Assembly (NCBI RefSeq): GCF_923079645.1
Contig: NZ_CAKLPY010000002.1
Span: 496,001 to 560,000 of the forward strand
Source of the DNA: Emticicia aquatica
Lineage (GTDB): Bacteria; Bacteroidota; Bacteroidia; Cytophagales; Spirosomataceae
Direction: 5' to 3'
Length of the DNA: 64,000 nt
The stretch's first letter is position 1. Each line of letters begins with the position of its first letter. The translations under genes were made by a program, and so were the position numbers. Below, piece after piece: positions 7,421 to 16,270 of the stretch. A model generated the notes under the pieces. That model was not told the DNA's origin and ran no database searches. It was given only the letters and a program-made list of their open reading frames with translations.

Positions 7421-10036
7421 ATGATGAAAAAGTTACTACTTTTAATGTTCCTTACCGTATCGTTTAGCTCGTTTAGCCAAATGCCCGGTATGAGTGCTCA
7501 ACAAGCCAACATCGGTCATGTTTACGGAAAGATTGTAGATAGTTTGGGTAAACCTTTAGAGTTTGTTTCGGTGGTTTTATTGACCAACAAACCAGACCCC
7601 GCAACCAAACAAAACAAAGATGTTTTACTAAAAGGTACAGTTACGAAAGCGAATGGCGAATTTAGTTTTGATGAACTACCGATTTTTGGTAAACATAAAC
7701 TCAAAATTTCATCAGTTGGTTATAAAACAATCGAAATGCCTGTTGCTTTTCAATTGATGATGAATGGAAAACCTAATCCAAAAGCAGAAAATGACCCTGC
7801 CGAGCAAATGAAAATGCTTAAAAATTTACTTGGTGGTGTTGATAAAGACTTAGGAAATATCAAGTTTTATGAAGACAATCAAATTTTGCAAGCTGTAACC
7901 GTAACAGCAACAAAAGCTCTTTTTGAATCGGATATTGACAAAAAAGTTTTCAATGTTGAAAAAAACATCGTTACGGCAGGCGGTACGGCTGTTGACATTA
8001 TGAAAAATGTACCTTCGCTACAAGTTGATATTGATGGCAATGTAAAACTCCGTAATGCTTCGCCACAAATATTTATTGACGGTCGTCCAACTACACTCTC
8101 GCTTGACCAAATTCCTGCAGATGCCATCGAAAAAGTAGAAGTAATTACCAATCCATCGGCCAAATATGATGCTTCGGGTGGAAATGCTGGAATTTTAAAC
8201 TTAGTTTTAAAGAAAAACAAAAAAACTGGCTATAACGGTATGGTAAACGCTGGTGCAGATAAATTGGGCGGCGGCAACGTAATGGCCAATTTCAATGTAC
8301 GCCAAAATAAAATCAATCTTTCGGCAATGGCAATGACAAACCAAATGAGAAGCAAAACTCTTGGCGAAAGTGACCGTTTTAGCGATGTAGATGGCTTAAA
8401 ATCAACGATTAACCAAGATGTTGATAGCAGAATGAAAGGTGGATTTTTTTTTACAAGATTAGGTTTAGATTATTTTGTTACCAACCGCACGACACTTTCA
8501 GCGGCAGGAATTATTGGACAAGGTAAATTTAATCCAAGCGAAAACATTGACATCAATACTTTGCGTGGTTCGGTGAGCAGTTATAGCAACCGTATTTCTG
8601 CCAGTGATAGAGAGTTCAGAATGAAAGGAATGCAATTGGGTTTAAAACATAACTTTACTAAGTCTGGCGAAGAATTAACAGCCGATTTGAATTATTTCGG
8701 AGGTAAAAATGATGGTTCAGGCTTATTTACAACCAATTATTATGGCGATGCCAACACAATTTACGGCTCACAAATTCAGAAAAACTTATCGAATGGTAAT
8801 AATAATTTCTTGACGATTCAAACTGATTATGTAAGACCTTTCGGCAATAAAGGTTCGCTTGAAATGGGTTTGAGAGCTCAAATCAATAATATCAAAAATA
8901 TTAATGAAAACTCAATTAAGGCTTTAGGAGCAAATGATTTTAAAGTCATTAATTCAGCAACGACAAATTATCAATCAAAAAATGATGTGTATGCCGCTTA
9001 CATTTCGGTGGCTGGAGCCTATAAAAAAGTGTTTTCCTATAAGGTTGGTTTGCGAGCAGAAAGTTCAAAATACAATGGCAAATTGCTAAATACTAATGAA
9101 GATTTTAACAATAAATTCCCAATTAGCCTTTTCCCTTCGGTATTTTTAAGTAAAGATTTAAAGAAAAATCAACAAATTCAGATGAGTTTAACTCGTAGAA
9201 TTAATCGTCCGAATTTTTTCCAATTGATTCCATTTGTTGATTATACAGATAGCCTTAATATCACGAAAGGAAACGCTAATTTGGTACCTGAATTTACGTA
9301 TTCGTCTGAAATTTCTTATACAAAAGCCAAAGGTGTAAATACTTTCATTGGCTCGGTTTATTATAAATATACCGATAACTTGATAACTAGATATTTGGGT
9401 CAGGAAATCAATCAAATTAGTGGTAAAACAGACTTGATAAATACGTATATCAATGCCAATTCGAGCAACAATTATGGTTTTGAATTGACAGGAATCACGA
9501 AGCCTAAAAAATGGTGGGATTTAACGGCCAATGTAAATTTTTATAATTCAAGAATCAATGTTTCAAATATTGAAATTGCCTCAACGCCAGCTCTTTGGAG
9601 TATGTTCGGAAAGCTGAATAATAACTTTAAATTACCTAAAAAATTTACTATTCAACTTTCAGCCGATTACCAAAGTAAAACCAATTTGCCAATTAATAGT
9701 GGTGGACAAAACTTTGGTCCTCCGATGAACCAAGTACAAAGTGCTTCGCAAGGTTATATCAAACCATTTTACAGCGTTGATTTTGCCATAAAAAAGACAT
9801 TCTTGAAAGATGCCGCTTCCTTGACATTGAGTGTAAATGATATTTTCAGAAGCCGATATGCGGTGCAGTATTCAGAAGGAATTGGCTTTACTCAAAACTA
9901 TTCGAGATTGACCAACCCACAAATGATTCGAGTAAATTTCTCTTATCGTTTTGGTAAAATGGATATGTCGTTATTTAAACGTCAAAACACAAAAAGCCAA
10001 CAAGAAGGAATGCAAAACGGTATGCAAATGCAGTAA
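7421..10036 (+). CDS. TonB-dependent outer-membrane receptor (OMP_b-brl_3 type)
   Basis: 871 residues; it starts MMKKLLLLMF with a signal peptide ending near SSFSQ. Residues about 28-115 form a carboxypeptidase-regulatory-like beta-sandwich (GKIVDSLGKPLEFVSVVLL, then TKANGEFSFDELP). Residues about 150-260 are the plug (AVTVTATKALFE, VDIMKNVPSLQVD, LRNASPQIFIDGRPTTL, IEKVEVITNPSAKYDASG). The rest is a beta-barrel of the outer-membrane beta-barrel family 3, ending in strands such as VNFSYRFG followed by a short Gln/Met-rich tail. This family takes up unknown ligands, sometimes metal chelates or peptides. It is monocistronic, with a strong terminator at 10076-10106 and two upstream palindromes. 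Confidence 0.95.
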   Translation: MMKKLLLLMFLTVSFSSFSQMPGMSAQQANIGHVYGKIVDSLGKPLEFVSVVLLTNKPDPATKQNKDVLLKGTVTKANGEFSFDELPIFGKHKLKISSVGYKTIEMPVAFQLMMNGKPNPKAENDPAEQMKMLKNLLGGVDKDLGNIKFYEDNQILQAVTVTATKALFESDIDKKVFNVEKNIVTAGGTAVDIMKNVPSLQVDIDGNVKLRNASPQIFIDGRPTTLSLDQIPADAIEKVEVITNPSAKYDASGGNAGILNLVLKKNKKTGYNGMVNAGADKLGGGNVMANFNVRQNKINLSAMAMTNQMRSKTLGESDRFSDVDGLKSTINQDVDSRMKGGFFFTRLGLDYFVTNRTTLSAAGIIGQGKFNPSENIDINTLRGSVSSYSNRISASDREFRMKGMQLGLKHNFTKSGEELTADLNYFGGKNDGSGLFTTNYYGDANTIYGSQIQKNLSNGNNNFLTIQTDYVRPFGNKGSLEMGLRAQINNIKNINENSIKALGANDFKVINSATTNYQSKNDVYAAYISVAGAYKKVFSYKVGLRAESSKYNGKLLNTNEDFNNKFPISLFPSVFLSKDLKKNQQIQMSLTRRINRPNFFQLIPFVDYTDSLNITKGNANLVPEFTYSSEISYTKAKGVNTFIGSVYYKYTDNLITRYLGQEINQISGKTDLINTYINANSSNNYGFELTGITKPKKWWDLTANVNFYNSRINVSNIEIASTPALWSMFGKLNNNFKLPKKFTIQLSADYQSKTNLPINSGGQNFGPPMNQVQSASQGYIKPFYSVDFAIKKTFLKDAASLTLSVNDIFRSRYAVQYSEGIGFTQNYSRLTNPQMIRVNFSYRFGKMDMSLFKRQNTKSQQEGMQNGMQMQ

Positions 10037-10075
10037 GAATATTTTTTACGAAACAGTGTTTTGTAATTGTTTTTC

Positions 10076-10106
10076 AAGAGACGCAAATTTTGCGTCTCTT
10101 GTTTTT
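10076..10106 (+). terminator. Intrinsic terminator of the TonB receptor gene
   Basis: AAGAGACGCAAA and TTTGCGTCTCTT pair almost perfectly (10076-10100) and are followed by GTTTTTT on the plus strand. It separates the receptor from the convergent cvpA-like gene. Confidence 0.85.
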
Positions 10107-10630
10107 TATTTATCCTCCGTCAATTTTTTTATCATATTTCCTCCCGTAGGAATCCAGTCCGAAACTTTTGAAATAACGGTCGGAGCTACTTTTTTAACAA
10201 CTGGATAAGTAAGCGATTCATCCGTTAATTTTTTAGGAATATTAATATCAATACTCGACATTAACCACAGAAAAGTGCTGATTCCGAAAAGCCAAGTAAA
10301 AATTCCAACTAAAGCTCCTGCAAAACCATCAATTGTTCCTAAAATGGTGAAACGTAATGCCCGACGGAGCATCCATCCCAACTTATTTATTAAGAATATT
10401 GTAGGGAAAAAAATAACCGTAAAACTCAAATAAGGCAAAAAGCGATTAGCTAGATTTTCGCCAATGGCTGGTGCAATCAGATTCATGCCATAACCTAAAA
10501 ATTTAAAACCAATCACAATCGCAATTACAAAGGCAATTACACCAATAATTTCAATAAATAGTCCTTTTCGGTAACCATTAAAAGCTCCATAAAGCAGCGG
10601 AAGAATAAAAACTAAGTCAAGCACGTTCAT
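10106..10630 (-). CDS. CvpA family membrane protein
   Basis: 174 residues with four predicted transmembrane helices (about residues 2-17, 25-48, 66-88, 100-125). It opens with MNVLDLVFILPLLYGAFNGY and then RKGLFIEIIGVIAFVIAI, the characteristic CvpA start, and carries the later GALVGIFTWLFGISTF helix. CvpA relatives are inner-membrane proteins linked to colicin V production and envelope integrity; the exact role is unknown. It is monocistronic between the receptor and arsM. Confidence 0.9.
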   Translation of the reverse strand: MNVLDLVFILPLLYGAFNGYRKGLFIEIIGVIAFVIAIVIGFKFLGYGMNLIAPAIGENLANRFLPYLSFTVIFFPTIFLINKLGWMLRRALRFTILGTIDGFAGALVGIFTWLFGISTFLWLMSSIDINIPKKLTDESLTYPVVKKVAPTVISKVSDWIPTGGNMIKKLTEDK

Positions 10631-10680
10631 AAAAATGATATTTCTTTTGACAAAGGTACAATTCTACTCAGAAAAGGCAT

Positions 10681-10711
10681 AAAAAATGGGCAATTTATAA
10701 AAACTGCCCAT
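10681..10711 (-). terminator. Intrinsic terminator downstream of arsM
   Basis: On the minus strand ATGGGCA (10711-10705) pairs with TGCCCAT (10692-10686) around a 12-nt loop, followed by a run of T (10686-10681). It lies 19 bp past the arsM stop. Confidence 0.8.
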
Positions 10712-10729
10712 CAGGAAAATCAAAAAACA

Positions 10730-11701
10730 TTAGCAGCAACCACCACCGTCATAAAACCAAGTCGAATCGGAGATATAAATATCGTCACGACCTAGTTTTG
10801 CCAAAACTCCCGCTGTTTTATCACAAACCGCTAATGGTTGATTGGGCAAGAGAATATGCCCTTTGTTATCATCAAAATAATTTTCATTACCATAGTAAAT
10901 AGCAGTTTTACCAGTAAATACACATGGGCCGTCGGAAGGGATTGGGTCTTTGATTGCACAAACTTCTACTGATTCGATGAAAATTAATTCTTTCGTTGGA
11001 TAATGATTCGGTGAAAGAATGCGGTAGGCTCGTTTGGCACGTACCTCAACAGTTCCAAAACCAACATCCGTTATCATTTTAATATAATCTTTCAATGGTA
11101 TTGAACCCGTTAAACATAATGCACGGAGACGTTCATCATTGCGAAGTTCCTCTGACATTGGTTGCTCGCAAGTTGGGTCTGACATCACGAGTTTACCACG
11201 TGGCTTCAACACACGATACATTTCCTCTAAGGCTTTTTTCAAATCTTCTGCTTTGAAAATATTAAAAAGACAGTTTTGAGCTGCAATATCAACACTTTCA
11301 TCTTCCACAGGCAACGCAAGAGCATTTCCTTTCCGAATATCAATGAAATCTTTTTCAAACCAACCATTGATAACTTGGGCTTCTTCCATGTTTTCTTTGC
11401 AAGCCGCCAACATTTCATCAACAATATCAACCCCAATAACTCCACCTTTTTTTCGACTAAAATAAGAAAATTGAAGTAATTCCATCCCACCACCAATACC
11501 AACATAAAGTACCGTTGGGTCATTCACCAAATCACGAGGATTAACGGTGCTTCCACAACCATAGTTCATTTCAAGCATGATTTTAGGCATATTTAGGCCT
11601 GGCAATGCCCACACGGGAGTAGTTGTGCAACACAAACCAATATCGGGTTTTTCGGCAGCTTGTTTATAAACGTCAATCGTTGTTTCTAAGTAACTTTCCA
11701 T
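10730..11701 (-). CDS. arsM: Arsenite methyltransferase ArsM (arsenosugar-pathway type)
   Basis: 323 residues. A class I SAM-dependent methyltransferase core is clear: VLYVGIGGGMELLQF (motif I), GVIGVDIVDEML, KGNALALPVEDESVDI and NCLFNIFKAEDLKKALEEMYRVLKPRGKLVMSD. Cysteines characteristic of As(III) handling are present: a CC pair at residues 24-25, NYGCGS near residue 50, and a C-terminal GGGCC. Its partner arsS lies 56 bp upstream on the same strand; in cyanobacteria and other bacteria this pair makes methylated arsenicals and then the oxo-arsenosugar. The ArsM assignment rests on this pairing and on the cysteines. Confidence 0.87.
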   Translation of the reverse strand: MESYLETTIDVYKQAAEKPDIGLCCTTTPVWALPGLNMPKIMLEMNYGCGSTVNPRDLVNDPTVLYVGIGGGMELLQFSYFSRKKGGVIGVDIVDEMLAACKENMEEAQVINGWFEKDFIDIRKGNALALPVEDESVDIAAQNCLFNIFKAEDLKKALEEMYRVLKPRGKLVMSDPTCEQPMSEELRNDERLRALCLTGSIPLKDYIKMITDVGFGTVEVRAKRAYRILSPNHYPTKELIFIESVEVCAIKDPIPSDGPCVFTGKTAIYYGNENYFDDNKGHILLPNQPLAVCDKTAGVLAKLGRDDIYISDSTWFYDGGGCC

Positions 11702-11757
11702 CTAATATTTTTCAGTGAATTAAAACAAAACTAATAACTTGTTGATAATCAATAAAA

Positions 11758-12819
11758 TTACGCTACTTCGCCTCCGCAAGAACTCCCCGCTCCTGCCGTA
11801 CAACCATAACAATGTTGGTTGACTATGATTGAGCGATTACTCAATTCATCATAATCAAATTGGCTGATGTGGTTTGCTTTTGAAGATACTTTTAAATCTA
11901 ACATTTGATTAAAATCACAATCATAAAGATAGCCATCCCAACCAATTGAGAGTGTATTACGGCACATAACATTTGCTGCCGCCACAGGATTATATGCCAT
12001 CACTAATTTATCCATATAAGCGGCATAATTGCCACTTACAAGCAAATAATCAAGATAACGACTGATTGGAATATTGGTAATTGCAAATAATGAATTGAAT
12101 GAAATACCGAATTTAGTTGTTAAAACTCGCTTAAATTCCTTTTCTAAACCTGCCTGACCCGCTGGCAAAAAAGCACCCGCAGGATTATAAACCAAATTAA
12201 GCATAAGGCCCGTTCCTTCTATTCCATAACCTACCGAATTGAGCATTTGAAGAGCTTTGATGGAATCTTCAAAAACACCATCACCTCTTTGTGAATCGGT
12301 ACGAGAAGCACTCGTTGCTGGCAATGAAGACACTACTTCAATTGAATATTTCTTGAAAAAATCAGGTAAATCGTTGTATTTGGGATTTGCTAAAATAATC
12401 GTCAAATTACACCGAACAATAATCTTTATTTTTTCGTCAACTTTACGTATTTCCTCAATAAACCATCGAAAATCATTGTTCATTTCGGGAGCTCCGCCTG
12501 TCAAATCAAGTGTTGAAAATTTATATTTTTTCAGGACATCAATGCAGTGTTGCATGGTCTCACGCGTCATAATTTCCTTACGGTCGGGGCCTGCATCCAC
12601 ATGGCAATGTTTACAAACTTGGTTACACATTTTGCCCACATTTATCTGAAAAACATCAAGTTTTGTAGGTTTAAATGGAAATAAGTTTATTTCTGCTAGT
12701 TTTTCTTTGAATAATGGAAGTTCTTGGCCTAAAAGTTCTTGGTCGTTAAGTACTTTTAATTGGAAAGCCGATTCTCCTAATTGGCTTTTTTGAGCCTTCA
12801 AACTTTTCACTGGATTCAT
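11758..12819 (-). CDS. arsS: Arsenosugar biosynthesis radical SAM protein ArsS
   Basis: 353 residues. The radical SAM cluster motif CNQVCKHCH (CxxxCxxC) sits near residue 65, followed by DAGPDRKEIMT and the GGAPEMN SAM-binding segment. The C-terminal part has GWDGYLYDCDFNQML and ends HCYGCTAGAGSSCGGEVA, the family's Cys-rich tail. In some organisms one of these tail cysteines is selenocysteine; here all are TGC or TGT cysteine codons and no in-frame TGA is used. ArsS is thought to add the 5'-deoxyadenosyl group of SAM to dimethylarsenic. An inverted repeat, TTCGTA-N8-TACGAA, lies 16 bp upstream of the start. A short GC-rich patch encodes LPAGQAG (about 12156-12175). Confidence 0.9.
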   Translation of the reverse strand: MNPVKSLKAQKSQLGESAFQLKVLNDQELLGQELPLFKEKLAEINLFPFKPTKLDVFQINVGKMCNQVCKHCHVDAGPDRKEIMTRETMQHCIDVLKKYKFSTLDLTGGAPEMNNDFRWFIEEIRKVDEKIKIIVRCNLTIILANPKYNDLPDFFKKYSIEVVSSLPATSASRTDSQRGDGVFEDSIKALQMLNSVGYGIEGTGLMLNLVYNPAGAFLPAGQAGLEKEFKRVLTTKFGISFNSLFAITNIPISRYLDYLLVSGNYAAYMDKLVMAYNPVAAANVMCRNTLSIGWDGYLYDCDFNQMLDLKVSSKANHISQFDYDELSNRSIIVNQHCYGCTAGAGSSCGGEVA

Positions 12820-12834
12820 GCGGTTTTACATTTA

Positions 12835-12854
12835 TTCGTACTATTATATACGAA
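12835..12854. promoter_or_regulatory. Inverted repeat TTCGTA-N8-TACGAA upstream of arsS
   Basis: Perfect 6-bp half-sites at 12835-12840 and 12849-12854, 16 bp before the arsS start codon. The position suits an operator for the arsSM operon. The half-site order is opposite to the BlaI-type operators at 41075-41146, so it is probably read by a different protein. Confidence 0.5.
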
Positions 12855-12881
12855 AATATGGGCATTTAAGTTTAGTAAAAC

Positions 12882-12942
12882 AAAAAGAGAAAAACATTTT
12901 ATAAGTTAACGTGCATCGTAACCTATATGTTTTTCTCTTTTT
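12882..12942 (-). terminator. Hairpin terminator after the M48 protease gene
   Basis: AAAAAGAGAAAAACA (12882-12896) and its exact complement at 12928-12942 form a 15-bp stem, with a T tract at its 3' end on the minus strand. It lies 15 bp past the protease stop and before the arsS control region. Confidence 0.7.
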
Positions 12943-12956
12943 TTATTAAAATACGC

Positions 12957-13757
12957 TTATTTACTATATTTGGCTATATGTTCTTTTATTTTAGCAATTC
13001 GATTTTGTGGACTTGGGTGAGTACTCATAAATTCATCTTGTTGCTGCCCTCCGCTTGCTTGTTCCAAAATTTGCATTACTTCAATCATTGCATTAGGGTC
13101 ATAACCTGCTTGAATCATATATTTTACTCCAAACTCATCGGATTGTAATTCATCAAGGCGGCCAAATTTCATTTCTTGAATTTGAGCCACATATTGAGCA
13201 ATTTGTCCACCACCCATATTTGTTCCGTCGGAAGTAGCAGTTGCTACCGCACCAACCAATCCTTGATAAAAGTCGGATTTTGCCATTTGTTGAGCCGAAT
13301 GGCGATGGATTACATGTCCTACTTCATGCCCAAGAACGCCAGCCAATTGGTCTTCTGATTTTAATCTTTTCAAAAGTCCAACTGTAATAAAAATTTGTCC
13401 ACCAGGAAGAGCAAATGCATTTACAGTTTGGTCATCTGCCAAAACATGGAAATCAAATTGATAAGGAATCGACACACCTTTGGCTTTAGCCTCATCATCT
13501 ACTTGTTTGACAAGTTTATAACCAACAGCCTTTGCTTGCTGTTGTACTTCATTATCGTTATAAACTCCGCCATATTCTTGTGCCATTTGAGGAGCACTTT
13601 GCAAACCCATGGTAACTTCTTGCTGTGGCGTAAGGTCGATGTGTTGTTTTTCGCCCGTAATTGGGTTTACCTGATTTTTACTATAATAACTAATAAGAGC
13701 CACTATACCCATTACAAGCCCAATGAGTATTCTAAATTTAAAGCCAGATGATTGCAT
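12957..13757 (-). CDS. M48 family zinc metalloprotease
   Basis: 266 residues. One N-terminal transmembrane or signal-anchor segment (about residues 9-25) precedes a periplasmic M48 peptidase domain. The zinc motif HEVGH is at residues 144-148 within LAGVLGHEVGHVIHRHSAQQ, and the third ligand is the Glu in ELQSDEFG. It has the HVLADDQTVNAFALPGGQIF segment typical of BepA/LoiP relatives and the final STHPSPQNRI motif. Probable role: envelope protein quality control. It starts 19 bp after the stop of the serine hydrolase gene, so the two are likely co-transcribed. Confidence 0.93.
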   Translation of the reverse strand: MQSSGFKFRILIGLVMGIVALISYYSKNQVNPITGEKQHIDLTPQQEVTMGLQSAPQMAQEYGGVYNDNEVQQQAKAVGYKLVKQVDDEAKAKGVSIPYQFDFHVLADDQTVNAFALPGGQIFITVGLLKRLKSEDQLAGVLGHEVGHVIHRHSAQQMAKSDFYQGLVGAVATATSDGTNMGGGQIAQYVAQIQEMKFGRLDELQSDEFGVKYMIQAGYDPNAMIEVMQILEQASGGQQQDEFMSTHPSPQNRIAKIKEHIAKYSK

Positions 13758-13776
13758 AAATATAAAGTTAAATCGG

Positions 13777-14925
13777 TTATTTCAAGATTGACATGGCAGC
13801 ATCAATATATGTAAAGTTTTCGGGTTGATAATGGTGAACATATTTCACAACTTTAGTTTCTCCCAAACGCACAATTATAGCATTTTTTTCTCGAATAGCA
13901 TATACGTACTGTCCAAAAAGACCATTCATTGACGGAACAGCCATGCCTCTGTGATTAACTAACCAAAATTGATAACCATAAAAATCTACCGATTTCCCCC
14001 CTTCGGTTGGGTCTTTTAGGTAACTAGCTGGCGATGTTGCCGCTTTCATGTAATCTTCTGGAACAAGTTGTTTGCCTTTCCATTTGCCATTACTGAGCAT
14101 TAATTCACCAAAACGGGCATAATCACGGGCAACGCCATTGAAGCAACAAAATGCTTTCTCGTGTTTTTTATCTCCATCAAGTAACCATTTTGCATCATTT
14201 TCGGCACCCATTGGTTGCATAAAATAAGTAGAAGTCAATGCTGAAATACTCTTTCCGAAAGCTTTTTCTACTACTAAACCTAATACTTGCGTATCTCCGC
14301 TTCGATATTCCCAATTTACGCCCGCTGGCTCTTTGGCTTCCATTAAGTTTACTACATATTCTTCATCATCAGCATAATAAAGCTTGGCGGCGAGTCCTGT
14401 ATAACTTTTGTCACCTTCCAAATAATTTGTTCCCGAACTCATTGTGAGTAAATCTTTAATTCGTATTTTGGCTAAATTTCCTTCTTTAAAATGTGCTACA
14501 TAATTGCCAACTGGCTCATCCAACGACTTTATTTTTCCTTCGCCCAAGCCAATACCCACAAGCATTGAAATAATACTTTTTGCAGCAGAAAATGACCCAC
14601 TAATACTGTCTTTTGTATAACCATCGTAATATTTTTCATAGAGTAATTTACCATTCTGAATCACTAAAAAAGCATGCGTATTATTGGAATCAATTTGTGC
14701 CAAAAGCGAATCTGGAATAGCTATTTTGTTGTAAAGCGAATCTTGTGGCCACATTTGTGGGGCATTACCATTCTCAATCAAACGAGTTGGATGCGTTCTA
14801 AAATCAAAAATGGAGTGTTTCCCCCATGCAATAAAATTACGAATATGGTCGAATGGCGGTATGAATAAAATGCCGACAAATGCAACCAAAACTACTGAAG
14901 TTCCGATAACTGATTTTTTAAACAT
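13777..14925 (-). CDS. Serine hydrolase of the class C beta-lactamase fold
   Basis: 382 residues with an N-terminal membrane anchor (residues 5-24). The catalytic Ser-x-x-Lys appears as SAAKS within GSFSAAKSIISMLVGIGL, and the Tyr motif as YRSGD at about residue 208. LVNHRGMAVPSMNGLFGQYVY lies where the H/KxG motif is expected. These CubicO-like enzymes cleave esters, amides or D-amino-acid peptides in the periplasm; substrate unknown. First gene of a likely two-gene unit with the M48 protease. The start is the ATG at 14925; the 279 bp upstream separates it from divergent nrdB. Confidence 0.92.
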   Translation of the reverse strand: MFKKSVIGTSVVLVAFVGILFIPPFDHIRNFIAWGKHSIFDFRTHPTRLIENGNAPQMWPQDSLYNKIAIPDSLLAQIDSNNTHAFLVIQNGKLLYEKYYDGYTKDSISGSFSAAKSIISMLVGIGLGEGKIKSLDEPVGNYVAHFKEGNLAKIRIKDLLTMSSGTNYLEGDKSYTGLAAKLYYADDEEYVVNLMEAKEPAGVNWEYRSGDTQVLGLVVEKAFGKSISALTSTYFMQPMGAENDAKWLLDGDKKHEKAFCCFNGVARDYARFGELMLSNGKWKGKQLVPEDYMKAATSPASYLKDPTEGGKSVDFYGYQFWLVNHRGMAVPSMNGLFGQYVYAIREKNAIIVRLGETKVVKYVHHYQPENFTYIDAAMSILK

Positions 14926-15095
14926 AATAGCTTTTTTTAGGGTTAAAATAGTGGGTGTTTTTTAGTATAAAAACTTGATAAAGTTACTATAAATTATAGG
15001 TATTTTGACAAAATATTTCTTCTAAATTATAAAAAAAACATTTACTTGATTATCAACCTTTTAAGATTTATTTACTTAATTTTTAAAACCAATCA

Positions 15096-15126
15096 TTGTT
15101 AATTTTTGTTTAATTTTATATATTTG
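15096..15126 (+). promoter_or_regulatory. Bacteroidota-type promoter for nrdB
   Basis: TTG at 15096-15098, a 20-bp spacer and TATATTTG at 15119-15126 match the -33/-7 consensus of the primary sigma factor of Bacteroidota (TTG-N19/20-TAnnTTTG). It implies a leader of roughly 70 nt before the ATG at 15205. Confidence 0.5.
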
Positions 15127-15204
15127 ATTTACGATTTTGAACTCCAATAAGTACCATAGAATTTATTAAAAGACGGATTTACTAATCCCCAAACAAAAAC
15201 TCCA

Positions 15205-16191
15205 ATGACCGACGCTGACCTATTACAAGTTGAGCCGCTTCTTATTGAAGACAAAACTCGCTTTGTACTTTTTCCCATTAAACATGATGACATTTGGGAA
15301 TTTTATAAAAAACATGAAGCATCCTTTTGGACTGCTGAAGAAATCGACCTCTCGCCTGATTTGCAAGATTGGAAAAATTTGAATGATGGTGAACGTCATT
15401 TCATTTCGCACGTATTGGCTTTCTTTGCAGCTTCTGACGGTATTGTTAATGAAAACTTAGCAGTAAATTTCATTTCTCGCATTCAATTTGCTGAAGCAAA
15501 ATGTTTCTACGGTTTCCAGATTATGATGGAAAATATTCATTCAGAAACCTATTCATTGCTGATTGATACTTATATAAAAGACCCAGTTGAGCGTGATAGA
15601 ATGCTAAATGCCATCGACCACATTCCGTGTGTAAAGAAAAAAGCCGATTGGGCATTAAAATGGATTGATAACGGAAATTTTATCGACCGTTTGTTAGCTT
15701 TTGCCGTTGTAGAAGGCATCTTCTTTTCGGGTTCTTTTTGTTCAATTTTTTGGATGAAAAAACGTGGTTTAATGCCAGGTTTAACATTTTCAAATGAGCT
15801 TATTTCTCGTGATGAAGGTTTACACCGAGATTTTGCCTGTTTACTTTATACACAATATATCCAAAATAAATATCCTGCTGAAAAGGTCTATAATTTAGTT
15901 CGTGATGCTGTTGAGATCGAAAAAGAGTTCGTAACTGACGCTTTGCCAGTTTCATTGATTGGTATGAACGCCGAACTAATGTGTCAATACATTGAATTTG
16001 TAGCTGACCACTTATTAGAGTCACTTGGTTTGGACAAAACGTATAATGCTACCAATCCATTCGATTTCATGGATATGATTTCGCTGCAAGGCAAAACTAA
16101 TTTCTTTGAAAAAAGAGTTGGAGAATACCAAAAATCAGGTGTTATGTCACAAAAAAGCGATATGGCATTCTCTTTGGATGAAGAGTTTTAA
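15205..16191 (+). CDS. nrdB: Ribonucleotide reductase beta subunit (class I)
   Basis: 328 residues. This subunit holds the di-iron centre and tyrosyl radical that starts ribonucleotide reduction. Visible ligands are D48, E109, H112, E170, E204 and H207, with the radical Tyr at 116 in the pattern E-x2-H-x3-Y. The segment [20 protein letters not shown] closely resembles eukaryotic R2, as is typical for Bacteroidota. The C-terminal SFSLDEEF-like tail (AFSLDEEF) is the peptide that docks in the alpha subunit. The alpha-subunit gene nrdA is not adjacent and is not in this window. A strong terminator follows. Confidence 0.96.
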   Translation: MTDADLLQVEPLLIEDKTRFVLFPIKHDDIWEFYKKHEASFWTAEEIDLSPDLQDWKNLNDGERHFISHVLAFFAASDGIVNENLAVNFISRIQFAEAKCFYGFQIMMENIHSETYSLLIDTYIKDPVERDRMLNAIDHIPCVKKKADWALKWIDNGNFIDRLLAFAVVEGIFFSGSFCSIFWMKKRGLMPGLTFSNELISRDEGLHRDFACLLYTQYIQNKYPAEKVYNLVRDAVEIEKEFVTDALPVSLIGMNAELMCQYIEFVADHLLESLGLDKTYNATNPFDFMDMISLQGKTNFFEKRVGEYQKSGVMSQKSDMAFSLDEEF

Positions 16192-16204
16192 TTTATTTGG
16201 TTAC

Positions 16205-16243
16205 AAAAACGGCTAGTAAATCAGTGATTTGCTAGCCGTTTTT
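16205..16243. terminator. Bidirectional terminator between nrdB and oxyR-like gene
   Basis: AAAAACGGCTAG (16205-16216) pairs with CTAGCCGTTTTT (16232-16243); inner AAAT/ATTT extends the stem. A and T runs on both sides let it serve both convergent genes. Confidence 0.88.
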
Positions 16244-16270
16244 GTTAATTCAAATCTCTATCTATCTTCC

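Noticed and set aside
7879..8220. A minus-strand open frame of about 113 codons within the TonB receptor gene.
   Set aside because: It is antisense to the conserved plug domain and shows no coding character.
12257..12649. A plus-strand open frame of about 130 codons within arsS.
   Set aside because: It is antisense to conserved radical SAM motifs; the translated sequence has no domain and no signal features.
12835..12854. The arsS palindrome as another BlaI operator.
   Set aside because: It has TTCGTA first and TACGAA second with an 8-bp spacer, the reverse order of the three BlaI-type sites.
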